Source: Cytobacillus oceanisediminis 2691
Lineage (GTDB): Bacteria > Bacillota > Bacilli > Bacillales > Cytobacillaceae
DNA length: 64,000 bases
Reading direction: 5' to 3'
Assembly: GCF_007678455.1 (NCBI RefSeq)
Contig: NZ_VEEP01000003.1
Span: forward strand, 325,569 to 389,568
The notes under the pieces were generated by a model. It was given only the letters and a program-made list of their open reading frames with translations, made no database searches and had not been told where the DNA came from. A program made the position numbers and the translations under genes. Of this stretch, positions 57,563-64,000 are shown piece after piece. Each line of letters opens with the position of its first letter. Position 1 is the stretch's first letter.

Positions 57563-58507
57563 CTATTTCCGATTCCTAGGATCCAATGCATCCTGAAGTC
57601 CGTCCCCAAAGGCATTAAAGGCAAACATCGTCAGGGAAATCATGAATCCAGGGAAGAATAGCCTCCACCATTGGCCGCTTAAAATGACTCCAAGAGCATC
57701 GTTCGCCATCGTTCCCCAGCTTGCAAATGGAGCCTGGACACCTAACCCAAGGAAGCTCAGGAACGATTCTGCGAAGATCGCCTGTGGAATCGTGAAAGTC
57801 AGATTAACGATGATGATTCCAAGTGCGTTTGGCAGCAGGTGACGCAGGATGATTTTCGCATGGGAAGTTCCCAGCTTCTCGGCAGCCATGACATATTCCT
57901 GCGATTTCAGCTGCAAAATCTGTCCCCTGGTAATGCGGGCCATGCTCACCCACCCTGTAACGGACAGGGCGATAATGATTGATGTCACACCAGGATCCAT
58001 GATGACCATCAGCAAAATGACGATTAAAAGATAAGGAATTCCATAAAGAATTTCGATTACTCTCATGATGGCGTTATCGACTCGGTCGCCTTTTTTGCTG
58101 CGTCCAGCCATGTAGCCGGCAATTCCTCCAATGGTAACACCAAGGATTAGGTCGATCAAGGCGGCAACAAACCCGATTGTCAGGGAGACCCTTGCACCAT
58201 ACCAGGTTCGAGACCACATATCGCGGCCAAGGTCATCTGTTCCAAACCAGTGAGAGCTGGATGGTGCAATATTCCCCTTCATTAAATCCTGGTCGGATGG
58301 GCTGTAGGGCACCATCTTCGGGCCAAAGAGCGCGAAGAAAACAATCACTAATAGAAGAGACAAGCCCAGGATGGCCAGTTTGTTTTTCATGATATTGATA
58401 AGTGTTTCCTTCCATACGCTCAGTGATGGGCGCTGGATGGGGTCGAGAACTTTCTTTTCTGGAGAAACGGGTACGAATAATTTTCTGTCAAGTTGTTTAG
58501 GCTGCAT
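57563..58507 (-). CDS. dppC: Dipeptide ABC transporter permease
   Basis: A 314-residue permease with a cytoplasmic N-terminal segment, a first helix near 43-64, a periplasmic-type loop with the OppC signature Phe-Gly-Thr-Asp-Asp-Leu-Gly-Arg-Asp near 92, and five further helices. The EAA coupling loop is Ala-Ala-Glu-Lys-Leu-Gly-Thr-Ser-His-Ala-Lys-Ile near 208. Its ATG is one base after the dppB stop. Confidence 0.93.
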   Translation of the reverse strand: MQPKQLDRKLFVPVSPEKKVLDPIQRPSLSVWKETLINIMKNKLAILGLSLLLVIVFFALFGPKMVPYSPSDQDLMKGNIAPSSSHWFGTDDLGRDMWSRTWYGARVSLTIGFVAALIDLILGVTIGGIAGYMAGRSKKGDRVDNAIMRVIEILYGIPYLLIVILLMVIMDPGVTSIIIALSVTGWVSMARITRGQILQLKSQEYVMAAEKLGTSHAKIILRHLLPNALGIIIVNLTFTIPQAIFAESFLSFLGLGVQAPFASWGTMANDALGVILSGQWWRLFFPGFMISLTMFAFNAFGDGLQDALDPRNRK

Positions 58508-58508
58508 G

Positions 58509-59435
58509 CTATTTCCCCCCGCTTGTCAATTTAATTCTTGGATCAATCAGTCGGTATGAAATATCAATCAAGAACAGGATCACAACAAGTATGGTACTGA
58601 AGAAGATCGTTGTTCCCATGATTACTGGGTAATCCCGGTTAAAGATGCTGTCTACGAAGTATTTTCCCAGGCCAGGGATCGCAAATATTTTTTCTATAAC
58701 GAATGTTCCTGTAATCAAGACGACTGCCAGCGGCCCGATGAACGTGATGACCGGCAGGATAGCATTGCGGATGCCATGTTTGATGACTAACTGTACGGTA
58801 GATAATCCTTTTGCATTTGCGGTCTTAATGTAATTTTGGTTCATGACATCGATCATGCTCGAACGCATGAAGCGAGCGATGACTGCCATCGGCGAAGCAG
58901 CCAGGGCAAGAGACGGCAGAATACTATGCTGGAAGCTTCCCCATGACGCTACTGGCAGCATTCGCCATTCCACGGCAAAATATTTGATTAAAAGCGGCGC
59001 CAATATGAAGCTTGGCACTGAAATTCCAATAATGGCAATCATCATCGCAAAAAAGTCCAGCGGTTTGTTGTGGTTCAGTGCAGCTATGATTCCCAGGATG
59101 AGTCCAAAGAACATTGCGACAGTGAGTGCCTGAATCCCAAGAGTGGCCGATGCCGGCATGCCATCAAGAATGATGTCATTTACGGATCGTGTCTGGGATT
59201 TAATTGATGGTCCCAGATCAAACATCATGAGATTTTTCATATAAAGGGCATATTGCACAGGAAGCGGCTCATCAAGGTTGTACTTTGCCCGGATATTTTG
59301 CAGAACTTCCTCCGGCAGAACATCTGCATCCGACGCGAATGGATCCCCAGGGATAAATTTCATGATGACAAATGTTAACGTAATGATGACCCAGATGGTC
59401 AAAAGCATCGTTAAGAGCCTTTTGACTATGTACAT
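58509..59435 (-). CDS. dppB: Dipeptide ABC transporter permease
   Basis: I use ATG 59435 behind GAGGTG; a GTG at 59444 lies inside that site. The 308-residue permease has six helices. The N-terminal Phe-Ile-Pro-Gly-Asp-Pro-Phe motif follows the first helix, and the coupling loop is Thr-Ala-Asn-Ala-Lys-Gly-Leu-Ser. It forms the channel with DppC. It lies 25 bases after dppA. Confidence 0.93.
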   Translation of the reverse strand: MYIVKRLLTMLLTIWVIITLTFVIMKFIPGDPFASDADVLPEEVLQNIRAKYNLDEPLPVQYALYMKNLMMFDLGPSIKSQTRSVNDIILDGMPASATLGIQALTVAMFFGLILGIIAALNHNKPLDFFAMMIAIIGISVPSFILAPLLIKYFAVEWRMLPVASWGSFQHSILPSLALAASPMAVIARFMRSSMIDVMNQNYIKTANAKGLSTVQLVIKHGIRNAILPVITFIGPLAVVLITGTFVIEKIFAIPGLGKYFVDSIFNRDYPVIMGTTIFFSTILVVILFLIDISYRLIDPRIKLTSGGK

Positions 59436-59460
59436 TCCATTCACCTCGTTATTTTAAGAT

Positions 59461-60312
59461 TTAAGCATTTACTGAACCGAGAACTCCATTTGTGGCAGTC
59501 ATGGCAATAATGACGCAGCCCCACATATGCTTGTAGGCCGTAACCATGTCATCGCAGGTGAAGCGGATGCTTTTAGGGCCAGTCAGTTCTACAGTTGGCA
59601 AAGTCGTTGTCATTTTTGCCTGCTGCGGGCCTTTAAATTTAAGATCAAACTTAACTGGACCATCAGACACGGTGAAAGGCTTCGCCTGCTTTGCTTTTTT
59701 CACAGCCGCTTCTGCCTTTGTACGGATTTCTGCACGTGCAGCTTCTGGATGAAGCAATTCGGCAGCAAAACGGTCAACCGCTCTTTTGGTTACCGCACCT
59801 TCAACTTCAGGAAGGGTTTCCTGCACTTCTTTTACATAAGCGTCGTCGCCGCTGATGAATAGCGGAGGAACGCCAAAGGAACCGGCAACATAGGAATTCA
59901 ATTCCGTTTCTCCTACCACTTTCCCGTTAACCTTCATTTCCTCGACACAGATTCCGGCCAAAGTGTGGCTGATGACTGTTACATCGGAACCGCCTTCGCG
60001 TCCATGGTGGCCGACAAACATGATGCCATCGAAGGTCTCATCCAATCCTTCAAGCTGGCACATGACCCGATTGCTTCCGGAAACCAGACGTGCGCGTAGA
60101 TCCAGCTCTTCAATGATGATATTTGACATATTTCCGTGTCCATCTGCTACAACAATTTCCATAGCTCCTCCGTTAAATGCGCCTTCGATTGCTGCATTCA
60201 CATCTGCTGTCATCAGTTTGCGGAAACGCTGATATTCGGACGGAGTTTTTAACTGCTGGTTTGTAGCAACACCTGAAATGCCTTCCATATCTGCGGAAAT
60301 AAATATTTTCAT
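59461..60312 (-). CDS. dppA: D-aminopeptidase DppA (M55 family)
   Basis: A 283-residue M55 metallopeptidase. Zinc ligands are in Ser-Ala-Asp8-Met-Glu10-Gly, Val-Ala-Asp-Gly-His-Gly near 59, and Gly-His-His-Gly-Arg-Glu-Gly near 103. Conserved Ser-His-Thr is near 116 and Asn-Gly-Lys-Val-Val-Gly-Glu near 130. The B. subtilis enzyme hydrolyses D-Ala-containing peptides in the cytosol and opens the dpp operon, as here. It probably recycles wall-derived D-amino-acid dipeptides. The 65-base gap from the upstream M42 gene has no visible terminator. Confidence 0.95.
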   Translation of the reverse strand: MKIFISADMEGISGVATNQQLKTPSEYQRFRKLMTADVNAAIEGAFNGGAMEIVVADGHGNMSNIIIEELDLRARLVSGSNRVMCQLEGLDETFDGIMFVGHHGREGGSDVTVISHTLAGICVEEMKVNGKVVGETELNSYVAGSFGVPPLFISGDDAYVKEVQETLPEVEGAVTKRAVDRFAAELLHPEAARAEIRTKAEAAVKKAKQAKPFTVSDGPVKFDLKFKGPQQAKMTTTLPTVELTGPKSIRFTCDDMVTAYKHMWGCVIIAMTATNGVLGSVNA

Positions 60313-60377
60313 TTTCTTAACCTCTCCCCTTTTTTCAATTTTTCGATAACTAAAGTTAAATGAAAGCTATAATTCTA

Positions 60378-61442
60378 TTAAAATTCAAAACTCTGCTCTT
60401 CTGATAGATTCAAAATAAACGCCTTTAACAAGTCTTTTGTTGCCTCAAGATCTCCCAAATCCACCACTTCAACAGGTGAATGGGCGTAACGGGAAGGAAC
60501 GGATAGGACACCTGTTGGAATCCCTTTGTTGGCATAGTTGACTGCTCCGCCGTCTGTCCCGATACCGGGGAAAACTTCAAGCTGGTAAGGAATGTTCTGT
60601 TCTTTTGCAAGATTCACGAGCGTCTCTTTCATGGTTTTATGTACAATCAGGCTGAAGTCCATTACCTTGATTCCTGTACCCCGTCCAAGACCAAGACTCT
60701 GGTCCATTGTCTCCTCTGGTGTATCACTGACAGCCGTAGTATCGACAGCAATCGCTGCATCTGCTTTAATATGTTCGGAAGCTGTCTTCGCTCCTCTCAG
60801 CCCTACTTCTTCCTGTACTGCAAAAAGGAATATCAGCTCTCCTGCAAAGTTTTCTGCCTGGATTTCTTCCAGTGCCTGCAGCAGGACGGCAACCCCTGCC
60901 CTGTCGTCCAACGATTTCGCTCTTACTCTGGGTGCATACTCAGGTCCAAAGACAACGAATTCGCTTCCCCATGTGATCGGCGTTCCGATCTCCACTCCCA
61001 TTTCGAGGACCTCATGGCGTGAAGAAGCACCAATATCAATATAAAGCTGCTGATGTTTTCTAAGTTTTGAAGGGTCATCAAATTTCACATAATGAGCGGA
61101 CATTGTACCAATCAGTCCAGGTAACAATCCTTGACACCCCATTACCGTTAACGGCTGCGCCAGAAGGGTTCGGTCATCATTTCCGCCTAGTTTTTCAAAT
61201 CTCAGCAGTCCGTTCTCCTCGATCTTTTTAACCATAAAGCCCACTTCATCAATATGCGCGGTTAAAATAACTTTTGGCCCAGGCTTGTCCCCTTTCTTCC
61301 TGGCGATGACATTTCCGATTGGGTCAATGCTGACCTGATCAGTCCGTTCCTCAAGGTACTCTTTCAAGAAATAGGATACGGAATGTTCATAACCGCAAGG
61401 TCCCGAGAGACCTGTCAGTGTTTTCAATAAATCAAGCATCAT
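60378..61442 (-). CDS. M42-family aminopeptidase (glutamyl aminopeptidase/FrvX-like)
   Basis: A 354-residue co-catalytic metalloenzyme. Features are Leu-Thr-Ala-His-Ile-Asp-Glu-Val-Gly-Phe-Met (first zinc His and catalytic Asp), Ser-Leu-Asp-Asp-Arg-Ala-Gly (bridging Asp), Val-Gln-Glu-Glu-Val-Gly-Leu-Arg-Gly (catalytic Glu), Ala-Ile-Ala-Val-Asp-Thr, and Tyr-Ala-His-Ser-Pro-Val-Glu (last His). M42 enzymes form dodecameric tetrahedral aminopeptidases in the cytosol. Placed between an Lrp regulator and dppA, it probably degrades the imported peptides. AGGAGG precedes the ATG. Confidence 0.93.
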   Translation of the reverse strand: MMLDLLKTLTGLSGPCGYEHSVSYFLKEYLEERTDQVSIDPIGNVIARKKGDKPGPKVILTAHIDEVGFMVKKIEENGLLRFEKLGGNDDRTLLAQPLTVMGCQGLLPGLIGTMSAHYVKFDDPSKLRKHQQLYIDIGASSRHEVLEMGVEIGTPITWGSEFVVFGPEYAPRVRAKSLDDRAGVAVLLQALEEIQAENFAGELIFLFAVQEEVGLRGAKTASEHIKADAAIAVDTTAVSDTPEETMDQSLGLGRGTGIKVMDFSLIVHKTMKETLVNLAKEQNIPYQLEVFPGIGTDGGAVNYANKGIPTGVLSVPSRYAHSPVEVVDLGDLEATKDLLKAFILNLSEEQSFEF

Positions 61443-61453
61443 CTTGCCCCCTC

Positions 61454-61900
61454 CTAATAATACTCATATGAATTTTTGTAAACATCCAGCTGGATAATAC
61501 TGTTCATTTCGATGATAGAAGGAAGTTCGTTTATCTTAAGCATGGTTTCGTTTATATCATCCTGTGTTGGTACAGCAATCTGGACCAATAGAGGATATGG
61601 GCCTGACGTCAAGGTGATATAGCGTATTTCTCTGAACTCTTTCAAAGAATCGATGGCTTCCTTGATCTTTTGCGGCTGAACCTTCAAAAGAATAATTGCT
61701 CCTGCTTTGACCCCAATCGCTACAGGGTTAACTACTCCTACTACATCAAGGATTCCGTTGTCCTTTAGGTTCTTATATCGCAGCCTGACTGTCTTTTCCG
61801 TCACATTAAGATTGGCGGCTATTTCAGAAAAAGACATCCTTCCATCATTGGCTAAGTGTTTGATAATTCCCCTGTCCATTTCATCTATTTCGTATTTCAA
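61454..61900 (-). CDS. Lrp/AsnC-family transcriptional regulator
   Basis: Starts at TTG 61900 behind AAGGAGG. The 148-residue product has an N-terminal HTH (Met-Ser-Phe-Ser-Glu-Ile-Ala-Ala-Asn-Leu-Asn-Val-Thr-Glu-Lys-Thr-Val) and a C-terminal RAM ligand-binding domain (Val-Gly-Val-Lys-Ala-Gly-Ala-Ile-Ile-Leu-Leu; Gly-Pro-Tyr-Pro-Leu-Leu-Val-Gln). It is first in the operon with the M42 peptidase (11-base gap) and the dpp genes, so it is the obvious local regulator, probably sensing an amino acid released from peptides. Confidence 0.93.
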   Translation of the reverse strand: MKYEIDEMDRGIIKHLANDGRMSFSEIAANLNVTEKTVRLRYKNLKDNGILDVVGVVNPVAIGVKAGAIILLKVQPQKIKEAIDSLKEFREIRYITLTSGPYPLLVQIAVPTQDDINETMLKINELPSIIEMNSIIQLDVYKNSYEYY

Positions 61901-62035
61901 AACTTATCCTCCTTCCGGTAATAGTTTGTTTATATTTTATCCTTTTTAGTACTTTTGTATTATATAGATATTAATTTAAGTATGTTTTAGCTTCATTAGT
62001 ATCGTAATAAGGAATTAATATGTATTATAGTAAAA

Positions 62036-62050
62036 GAATTTTCTAAATTC
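62036..62050. promoter_or_regulatory. Palindrome in the lrp-dpp/LCP divergent region, weakly CodY-like
   Basis: GAATTT-TCT-AAATTC, a perfect 6-bp inverted repeat 136 bp upstream of the Lrp gene. It matches about two-thirds of the CodY consensus AATTTTCWGAAAATT. The B. subtilis dpp operon is CodY-controlled, so the site is worth noting. The remaining 61901-62221 region is AT-rich and shows no gene. Confidence 0.25.
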
Positions 62051-62221
62051 AATAGATTTTTCAAAAAATCTTTAATGCGTTGCAGTATTAACCCTTTTTA
62101 TTATCAAAATTGTTAACAGAATTTCAAACAACTGTAACCTAATCTTTCACTAACTGAAATCTTTTTATGGGATAATAGCCCTTCTGGTAAAAAGAGATAG
62201 TTCAACCCGGGTGGTGTTAAA

Positions 62222-63154
62222 GTGACGAAAAAAAGAGGCAGAAAAATCCGGTGGGGACGAGTGATTGGCGCCCTGCTTATCCTTGCGATCTTTACTGTTG
62301 GGCTTTTTACCATATATCAGTACATAGAAGGAACTTACCAAGCATTCAATCAACCATTTAAAAAGGCCGAAGCAGAATCGTTTCAAGGAGAGAAGAATAC
62401 TCAAGAAGAAGTAAATGTTCTATTATTAGGCAGTGACTCTCGCGGAGAAAAAGCAGCGCGAACTGATTCCATCATGGTTGCCCATTACAACCCAAAAACG
62501 CATAAGGTAAAACTGATTTCACTTATGAGGGATATGTATGTGAACATTCCTGGACACGGTCAGCAAAAATTAAATGCTGCCTACTCTTTCGGAGGCCCGG
62601 AATTACTAAGGGAAACGATTAAAATGAATTTGGGTCTCGACATACATCATTATGCTATCGTCGATTTTAAAGGCTTCGTAAAAGCCGTCGACCTCCTCGT
62701 CCCAAACGGAATTCAAGTGGACATTCCATATGAAATGTCCGATGGCATCGGTATGACCCTCGAACAAGGAACACAACAGCTCCACGGAGAAGAGCTATTA
62801 GGATATGTCCGTTTCCGCCAGGACCGGTTAAGCGACTTCGGACGAGTCCAAAGGCAGCAGGAAGTAGTCTCTAAATTAAAAGATGAAGCCATAAGCCTTA
62901 ACAGCGTGGCCAAGCTTCCCGAACTGTTAGATCTCCTAGGTTCATATGTCGAAACGGATATTGAAACATCCACACTCCTGACCATCGGAAAAGACATTCT
63001 GACTAATGAAACCGGAGAAATTCAAACCATCCGCCTTCCTGAAGACGGCAGTTTCGAGAATGAACGTTATGAAGGGATTGGAGAAGTGCTCGAGGTTGAT
63101 TTTGAGCAAAACAAGAGAGCCTTGGAGAAGTTTTTAGAGGATGGAAAAGAATAA
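62222..63154 (+). CDS. LytR-CpsA-Psr (LCP) family wall-polymer ligase
   Basis: Starts at GTG 62222 behind GGGTGGTG. The 310-residue product has a basic N-terminus, one membrane helix (about 12-34), and an extracellular LCP domain: Leu-Leu-Leu-Gly-Ser-Asp-Ser-Arg, Arg-Thr-Asp-Ser-Ile-Met near 80, Leu-Met-Arg-Asp-Met-Tyr-Val near 102, and Tyr-Val-Arg-Phe-Arg-Gln-Asp...Asp-Phe-Gly-Arg-Val-Gln-Arg-Gln near 198-215. LCP enzymes transfer teichoic acids or other polymers from lipid carriers to peptidoglycan (TagTUV type). Monocistronic, divergent from the lrp-dpp operon. Confidence 0.93.
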   Translation: MTKKRGRKIRWGRVIGALLILAIFTVGLFTIYQYIEGTYQAFNQPFKKAEAESFQGEKNTQEEVNVLLLGSDSRGEKAARTDSIMVAHYNPKTHKVKLISLMRDMYVNIPGHGQQKLNAAYSFGGPELLRETIKMNLGLDIHHYAIVDFKGFVKAVDLLVPNGIQVDIPYEMSDGIGMTLEQGTQQLHGEELLGYVRFRQDRLSDFGRVQRQQEVVSKLKDEAISLNSVAKLPELLDLLGSYVETDIETSTLLTIGKDILTNETGEIQTIRLPEDGSFENERYEGIGEVLEVDFEQNKRALEKFLEDGKE

Positions 63155-63187
63155 CTGAAGTATCGGAAACGATGTTTCATGATAGTT

Positions 63188-63221
63188 GGGGAGTCCATTT
63201 AATGGTCTCCTCTTCTTTTTT
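63188..63221 (+). terminator. Terminator of the LCP gene
   Basis: GGAG-T-CCA...TGG-T-CTCC hairpin followed by TCTTCTTTTTTC. Confidence 0.75.
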
Positions 63222-63696
63222 CTTTGTTATTTTACTTGCATGAAATTTTCATCTCAGTAATCGCTCAATAACTTACAATAATAGGCTTGAGTCTAATTTA
63301 TTTTTTCCCCGCACCCTGAAAAAAAACGATTGCAAAAGAAAAAAAGAACTCATTAAGAGCCCTTTTTCAAACTAACAAAAACACACGATATGGATTGGAA
63401 TTTTTAAGGGATTAAATCACATTCTCAGGTGGATCGGTTTTATCTCTCCCGGCTGCTGTTAAAATACCTTAAATAAATTTCAACCAGATCATAAAAAAGG
63501 GTATCCGTTCATTAAACAAACAAAAGCTGATTCTTCCATACCGTAGAAAAAAGATGCTTTATATTTTTTATCTGCAGGGTCCCAATAAAAAACTCATATA
63601 TCCATTACGGTGTACCGTAATGGATATTTTGCAAGCCAATTTAAAATGTTCCTAGTCAATCTTAATCTGTGATTTACTATATAATGTTTTTAATAT
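63222..63696. other. Intergenic region before the VOC gene
   Basis: 475 AT-rich bases with no supported gene. The only distinct structure is the 14-bp perfect inverted repeat at 63598-63627, listed separately. Confidence 0.4.
63598..63627. repeat. 14-bp perfect inverted repeat
   Basis: ATATCCATTACGGT-GT-ACCGTAATGGATAT followed by TTTT. The loop is only 2 bases, so it is poor as an RNA hairpin tip but strong as a palindrome or cruciform. It lies 70 bp after the convergent VOC gene's stop and could terminate that gene or bind a protein. Confidence 0.6.
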
Positions 63697-64000
63697 TTAC
63701 CGGAACCTCCAGTAACCATCCAACATTTCAAAAACGTGACTTTGGTTCGTGTCAGTTAGGTTCACTAAAAAAAGCGTTTCCCCTTTTTCTTTTAATACCT
63801 TAGCAGCCGGACCATCTCCAATTGGTGTAAAAAATAATAAATTAGTTCCGTCCAATTTTAAAATTCTACAACGCGCATTTATTTCCGTATCGATAAATTC
63901 CTCACCTTGCTTAAGACCAAATAATTCCCTCCAAATTTCTGGTGTTTTATCCAAATCATGCACGACAAATCCGACACTCTCCAATTTTGGTTGACCAACC
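63697..64000 (-). CDS. VOC (glyoxalase/dioxygenase-fold) family protein, C-terminal part
   Basis: The frame is open from the stop at 63697 to the right edge of the window (upstream residues Val-Gly-Gln-Pro-Lys). The visible 101 residues form one VOC module: Leu-Glu-Ser-Val-Gly-Phe-Val-Val-His-Asp-Leu-Asp-Lys-Thr, then Leu-Lys-Leu-Asp-Gly-Thr-Asn-Leu-Leu-Phe-Phe, ending Asp-Gly-Tyr-Trp-Arg-Phe-Arg. A TTG at 63984 could be a start, but no ribosome site precedes it, so this is probably the second module of a longer two-module VOC protein. Metal ligands cannot be assigned with confidence. Confidence 0.75.
   Translation of the reverse strand, partial: VGQPKLESVGFVVHDLDKTPEIWRELFGLKQGEEFIDTEINARCRILKLDGTNLLFFTPIGDGPAAKVLKEKGETLFLVNLTDTNQSHVFEMLDGYWRFR

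Overview
The window reads as chromosome from a low-to-middle GC, spore-forming Bacillaceae (Bacillus sensu lato). The support is strong AAGGAGG-type ribosome sites and frequent GTG/TTG starts, an S-box (SAM-I) riboswitch, a Bacillus-type LexA box (CGAAC-N4-GTTCG), YolD, YqcI/YcgG, DUF1450 and DUF3899 proteins, a LysM/GH18 spore-cortex enzyme and a SleB-like hydrolase, and a complete dipeptide permease operon with DppA. No rRNA, tRNA, prophage, insertion sequence or CRISPR array was seen. Taxon and gene names are from family knowledge and motif reading, not from a database search.

Layout. 0-8.3 kb: 5' part of a type I signal peptidase gene; a glutaredoxin gene whose first active-site Cys codon is UGA with a SECIS-like hairpin downstream; YnfA; an AAA ATPase, patatin and nucleotidyltransferase run; a TPP enzyme (acetolactate synthase-like) with an aldehyde dehydrogenase; TerC. 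8.3-26 kb: mostly one-gene units (beta-propeller membrane protein, TatA, DUF2202 ferritin-like, LigB-type dioxygenase, a DUF2975-XRE-DUF817 operon, Nudix, two-cysteine sulfide:quinone oxidoreductase with its own promoter and operator-like repeat, vWA lipoprotein, pentapeptide protein) plus several very small membrane peptides. 26-33.5 kb: a SAM-riboswitch operon (LLM flavin monooxygenase plus RimK-like ATP-grasp ligase), an aminotransferase, a YjiH transporter, and an ECF-type sigma factor directly upstream of a ClpP gene. 33.5-36.7 kb: a four-gene cassette resembling the B. subtilis yfjB-E genes (a helical/glycine-zipper protein and two tandem paralogous membrane proteins). 36.8-46.4 kb: transporters, rpiA, SOS-box yolD, ImmA/IrrE-like protease, SleL, an ABC exporter with an SGNH hydrolase, and a SleB-like hydrolase. 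46.7-53.8 kb: exported M14 and M28 peptidases and an AT-rich stretch with DUF952, SMI1/KNR4 and HAD genes. 53.9-61.9 kb: an Lrp regulator, an M42 aminopeptidase and dppABCDFE, forming a peptide uptake and breakdown unit. 62.2 kb to the end: an LCP wall-polymer ligase and a partial VOC protein.

Three things stand out. (1) The UGA-containing glutaredoxin reads as a selenoprotein: UGA-Pro-Tyr-Cys replaces Cys-Pro-Tyr-Cys, with a perfect 7-bp hairpin with a GGG loop 32 nt after the UGA. (2) Five intergenic repeat arrays have unrelated sequences but helically phased periods: 20, 21 and 21 bp (about two turns), and 52 and 53 bp (about five turns). The two long arrays also share an alternating inverted-arm architecture. 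This looks like one class of element with interchangeable 'words' and is the best candidate here for something undescribed. (3) Several small operons pair genes in ways that suggest a function: SAM riboswitch to flavin monooxygenase plus ATP-grasp, sigma factor plus ClpP, SMI1 fused to an L7/L12-like domain beside a tiny membrane peptide, and a yfj-like cassette with duplicated putative immunity proteins.
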